NCBI GenBank assembly: GCA_009779395.1
Contig: WREJ01000011.1
Location: 1 to 14,584 of the forward strand
Reading direction: 5' to 3'
DNA: 14,584 bases
From: Coriobacteriia bacterium
GTDB taxonomy: Bacteria > Actinomycetota > Coriobacteriia > WRKU01 > WQUG01
A program made the position numbers and the translations under genes. Numbering within the stretch: position 1 is the stretch's first letter; each line of letters opens with the position of its first letter. Of the stretch, positions 12,365 to 14,584 are shown one piece after another. A model generated the notes under the pieces. The model was not told the DNA's origin, made no database searches, and worked only from the letters and a program-made list of their open reading frames with translations.

Positions 12365-14584
12365 ATGCACTGCACTAACAAAGCATGGGCGTTCGCGCCT
12401 GGCACCAAGGAAAGTTGTAGTACCTTAAGGGGAGAGAGAACGTCCAGAAATCGCAGGCTATTCAGTCTGAAAATCATGACGGTATTGGTCGTACTCTGCC
12501 TGTCGATGCTTGCCTTTATTCCGACTGCCTGGGCACAGGAAATCACGGTTTCTCTGCGTGTCGAGCATACGTCAGTAACGCGCATTGCCCCCAGCGAAGT
12601 CACGCTGGAACACCAGCCGTGGGACAGCTATGGCATTGGCATAACCCTGGCTGACCCGGGCTTTATCACGCCGGTTCACGTGGTGGCTGAATATCTTGAG
12701 CAGACCTACGGAGCAGGTGCTGCGGCAAGCAAAATGGTGGCAAATAACGTTGGTCTGGTGACCATTGATGGTCTGGGTGCCTCGGATACGGGAGCGTCTG
12801 GTGCCTTTTGGATGTTTGCCATCAACCAGATGATGCCAGATGACGGGGGATGGGGTTACCTCGAGACTACCTATCCCGTGCAAGACGGCGACCACATTGA
12901 CATACTGGGCTTTGAGTGGACTTTTACTGGCCGCCTGACCTTTTTTGACCGTGATACCTATAGCATTCCTTTAGGAGAAAATCTTGATGTTACGCTGCTG
13001 GGGCTTATCAATGACATGATGACCTTTGGCGTTCCACCTTCGGTGGCGATTGCTGATGCAGAAATCTTGATTGACCCGGTGGGGGATAGCCACGTTGGCG
13101 CAACGACCCCGCGGGGCATTTTCACCAATACAGCGGGCGTGGCAACACTTCAGTTTGACCAGCCGGGCAGCTATCTGCTCAGTGCGCAACGTCCTGCAGT
13201 GGGCGTTGCAAGTGACATCACCCGCCCCTTTGCCCTCGTAACTGTTTCAGCAGAGGAGGAGTCTGGACCAGAACTGTCAGTGGCAGGCTGGAATTCCTTC
13301 CGTGGTAACGTGTTTAACTCTGCTGTTGTTAGTGCTGCAACTCCTGCTCCTCCGCAGCTAGCAGAGGCGGCTTGGACACACTCGGTCAGCAACGGTTTTG
13401 TTAGCTTGTCACCGGTGACAATTGGTGACTACATCTACATTGCTGGTGGGTCAACTCTGTGGAAGTTAAACACTGCCGGACAGATACAAAAAACAGAATC
13501 ACTTTCAGAACCCTACGGGCAAGAGACAGCTTTGCTGGCAGCAGGCAACAATACGGTGTTTGTGCCGATTTCTTCTGGCAAGGTCGAGGCCTTTGATGCC
13601 GACACTTTGCAGTCATTGTGGGTTTCCGAGGGTTTTGGCAGCATCTGGCCAAGCGCAAACGCAACAGGTGCTTTAATCTATCGTGACGGCTATCTGTACG
13701 GTTCTGCAGGTCCTTTGTGGGATCCCAGCGAAGGCGTGTTCTTCTGTCTGGACGCGGCAACCGGTGATCTGGTATGGGAGTACTCCTCCCCCACAGCAGG
13801 CGGCTTTTTGTGGGCGGGTGCTGCAGTCACCAGTAGCGTGGCACTGTTTGCCGGCGATGACGGTCTGCTGGTGTCGCATGTGACAGGAACTGCGGCAGGA
13901 GATGTGATTGACACGGCCACCCTTCCTGGTGGCGTGCGCAGTCCTGTTCTGTATGTCGAAAACAGCGGTGGTACTGGTGGAGGCATTGCCTATGTGACAA
14001 CACGCAACGGTTTTGTGGCGCAGGTAAGTGTTGCTGCTGACGGCAGCCTTGGTTCTGCGAGCAGTTCTGCTTTGACGGGTGCTGGCTCGACCTCGACACC
14101 TGTTGCCTATCGCGATCGCCTGTACACGGTTTCTGGCGAGATGGGCTTTGGCGAGGCAGGAAGTGGCTTTGTCGACGTGTTTGACAGAGAAACGCTCGAG
14201 CTGCTGCGTAGCATTCCGCTGCCCGGCTACAGTCAGTCGTCGCCGCTGCTTAGCACAGCAGGTGCAAACGCGCAAAACGGCTATCAGGTAAACCTGTACG
14301 TGGTGCTTAATGATGCTGCTGACGATGTTATTCGCATTACTGACTCAGACCTTTTTGTTCCAGCGGCTGCAGGCATTGCTCCTGCGACTTTTGAGACCCT
14401 TAGTTCTGACACGCCCGTGACGACAATCTTTAGTCCGGGTGGCGCGTTTTCGATGGGCTCACTTACAGCTGGCGACAACGGGCAACTGTACTTTGTCGAC
14501 GGACAGGGGAACTTCATCGCACTGCAGTCGAGCAATGATACCAGTGGCGGGCAAAATAATAACAATAACAACAACGGAGCGGGC
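12365..14584 (+). CDS. Exported DUF4430 / PQQ-type beta-propeller protein under B12 control (3' end outside window)
   Basis: The frame stays open for 740 codons to the window edge with no stop, so the C-terminus is missing. A long basic N-region and hydrophobic core (36-55) end in AWA-QE, a signal-peptidase site after residue 57. Residues about 58-185 resemble DUF4430, the fold of the transcobalamin/intrinsic-factor C-terminal domain, with FWMFAINQMMPDDGGWGY (148-165) and a closing DGDHIDILG. A beta-rich segment (200-296) follows, then from GWNSFRGN (308-315) repeated strands with FCLDAATGDLVWEY, the style of PQQ-enzyme propeller blades. The visible end is a Ser/Gly/Asn linker with seven Asn (14555-14575), perhaps before another domain or an anchor. 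A cobalamin riboswitch and strong Shine-Dalgarno precede it. Corrinoid binding at the surface is inferred from domain plus regulation, not shown. Confidence 0.85.
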   Translation, partial: MHCTNKAWAFAPGTKESCSTLRGERTSRNRRLFSLKIMTVLVVLCLSMLAFIPTAWAQEITVSLRVEHTSVTRIAPSEVTLEHQPWDSYGIGITLADPGFITPVHVVAEYLEQTYGAGAAASKMVANNVGLVTIDGLGASDTGASGAFWMFAINQMMPDDGGWGYLETTYPVQDGDHIDILGFEWTFTGRLTFFDRDTYSIPLGENLDVTLLGLINDMMTFGVPPSVAIADAEILIDPVGDSHVGATTPRGIFTNTAGVATLQFDQPGSYLLSAQRPAVGVASDITRPFALVTVSAEEESGPELSVAGWNSFRGNVFNSAVVSAATPAPPQLAEAAWTHSVSNGFVSLSPVTIGDYIYIAGGSTLWKLNTAGQIQKTESLSEPYGQETALLAAGNNTVFVPISSGKVEAFDADTLQSLWVSEGFGSIWPSANATGALIYRDGYLYGSAGPLWDPSEGVFFCLDAATGDLVWEYSSPTAGGFLWAGAAVTSSVALFAGDDGLLVSHVTGTAAGDVIDTATLPGGVRSPVLYVENSGGTGGGIAYVTTRNGFVAQVSVAADGSLGSASSSALTGAGSTSTPVAYRDRLYTVSGEMGFGEAGSGFVDVFDRETLELLRSIPLPGYSQSSPLLSTAGANAQNGYQVNLYVVLNDAADDVIRITDSDLFVPAAAGIAPATFETLSSDTPVTTIFSPGGAFSMGSLTAGDNGQLYFVDGQGNFIALQSSNDTSGGQNNNNNNNGAG

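Noticed and set aside
13673..14275. 200-codon minus-strand open frame and its overlapping neighbours
   Set aside because: These are shadows of the 740-codon plus-strand frame that starts at 12365 and leaves the window without a stop. That frame has a signal peptide, domains and a strong ribosome binding site.
1..14584. CRISPR arrays, transposase genes, tRNA or rRNA genes
   Set aside because: No regularly spaced identical repeats, transposase motifs or tRNA cloverleaf pattern were seen anywhere in the window.

Overview
The window (14,584 bases, roughly 50-55% GC by eye) looks like chromosomal DNA of a Gram-positive bacterium, most likely an actinobacterium of the Coriobacteriia type. The reasons are a sortase-anchored pilin with a VPPTG signal, PASTA modules, a paired ABC exporter, extended -10 promoters placed directly against start codons, and a cobalamin riboswitch in front of an exported DUF4430/beta-propeller protein. 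The taxon is an inference; no rRNA or tRNA is present to fix it.

Left end (1-1229): the 3' part of a pilin-like surface protein with isopeptide-type beta modules and a sorting signal, then a gene-free stretch of 366 bases. That stretch is not empty. A good -10 box precedes a roughly 200-nt segment closed by a 22-bp helix and containing several further hairpins, one with a GUAA tetraloop. I read it as a structured non-coding RNA, possibly of the raiA class.

Centre, plus strand (1230-9885): rarA (replication/recombination AAA+ ATPase) overlaps gmd, and gmd overlaps fcl. The last two make GDP-L-fucose from GDP-mannose. After a short gap with its own promoter comes a PASTA-repeat membrane protein with PASTA-like modules on both sides of its single membrane helix. 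It is followed, 9 bases later, by two overlapping half-transporter genes for a heterodimeric ABC exporter with one degenerate and one canonical ATP site.

Right centre (9880-11968): a YacP-like NYN-domain ribonuclease gene lies between two diverged copies of a nested palindromic element of about 130 bases; a third, shorter relative overlaps the end of the next gene. That gene, on the minus strand, is a membrane-embedded Ste24-type M48 zinc peptidase. It converges on the NYN gene, and the second palindrome lies between them as a likely two-way terminator.

Right end (11969-14584): a promoter and a complete cobalamin (B12) riboswitch lead into a large open frame that runs off the window at 740 codons without a stop. 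It encodes an exported protein with a transcobalamin-C-terminal-like DUF4430 domain followed by a PQQ-type beta-propeller. Repression of this gene by B12 makes it a candidate corrinoid-capture surface protein and the most interesting system here.
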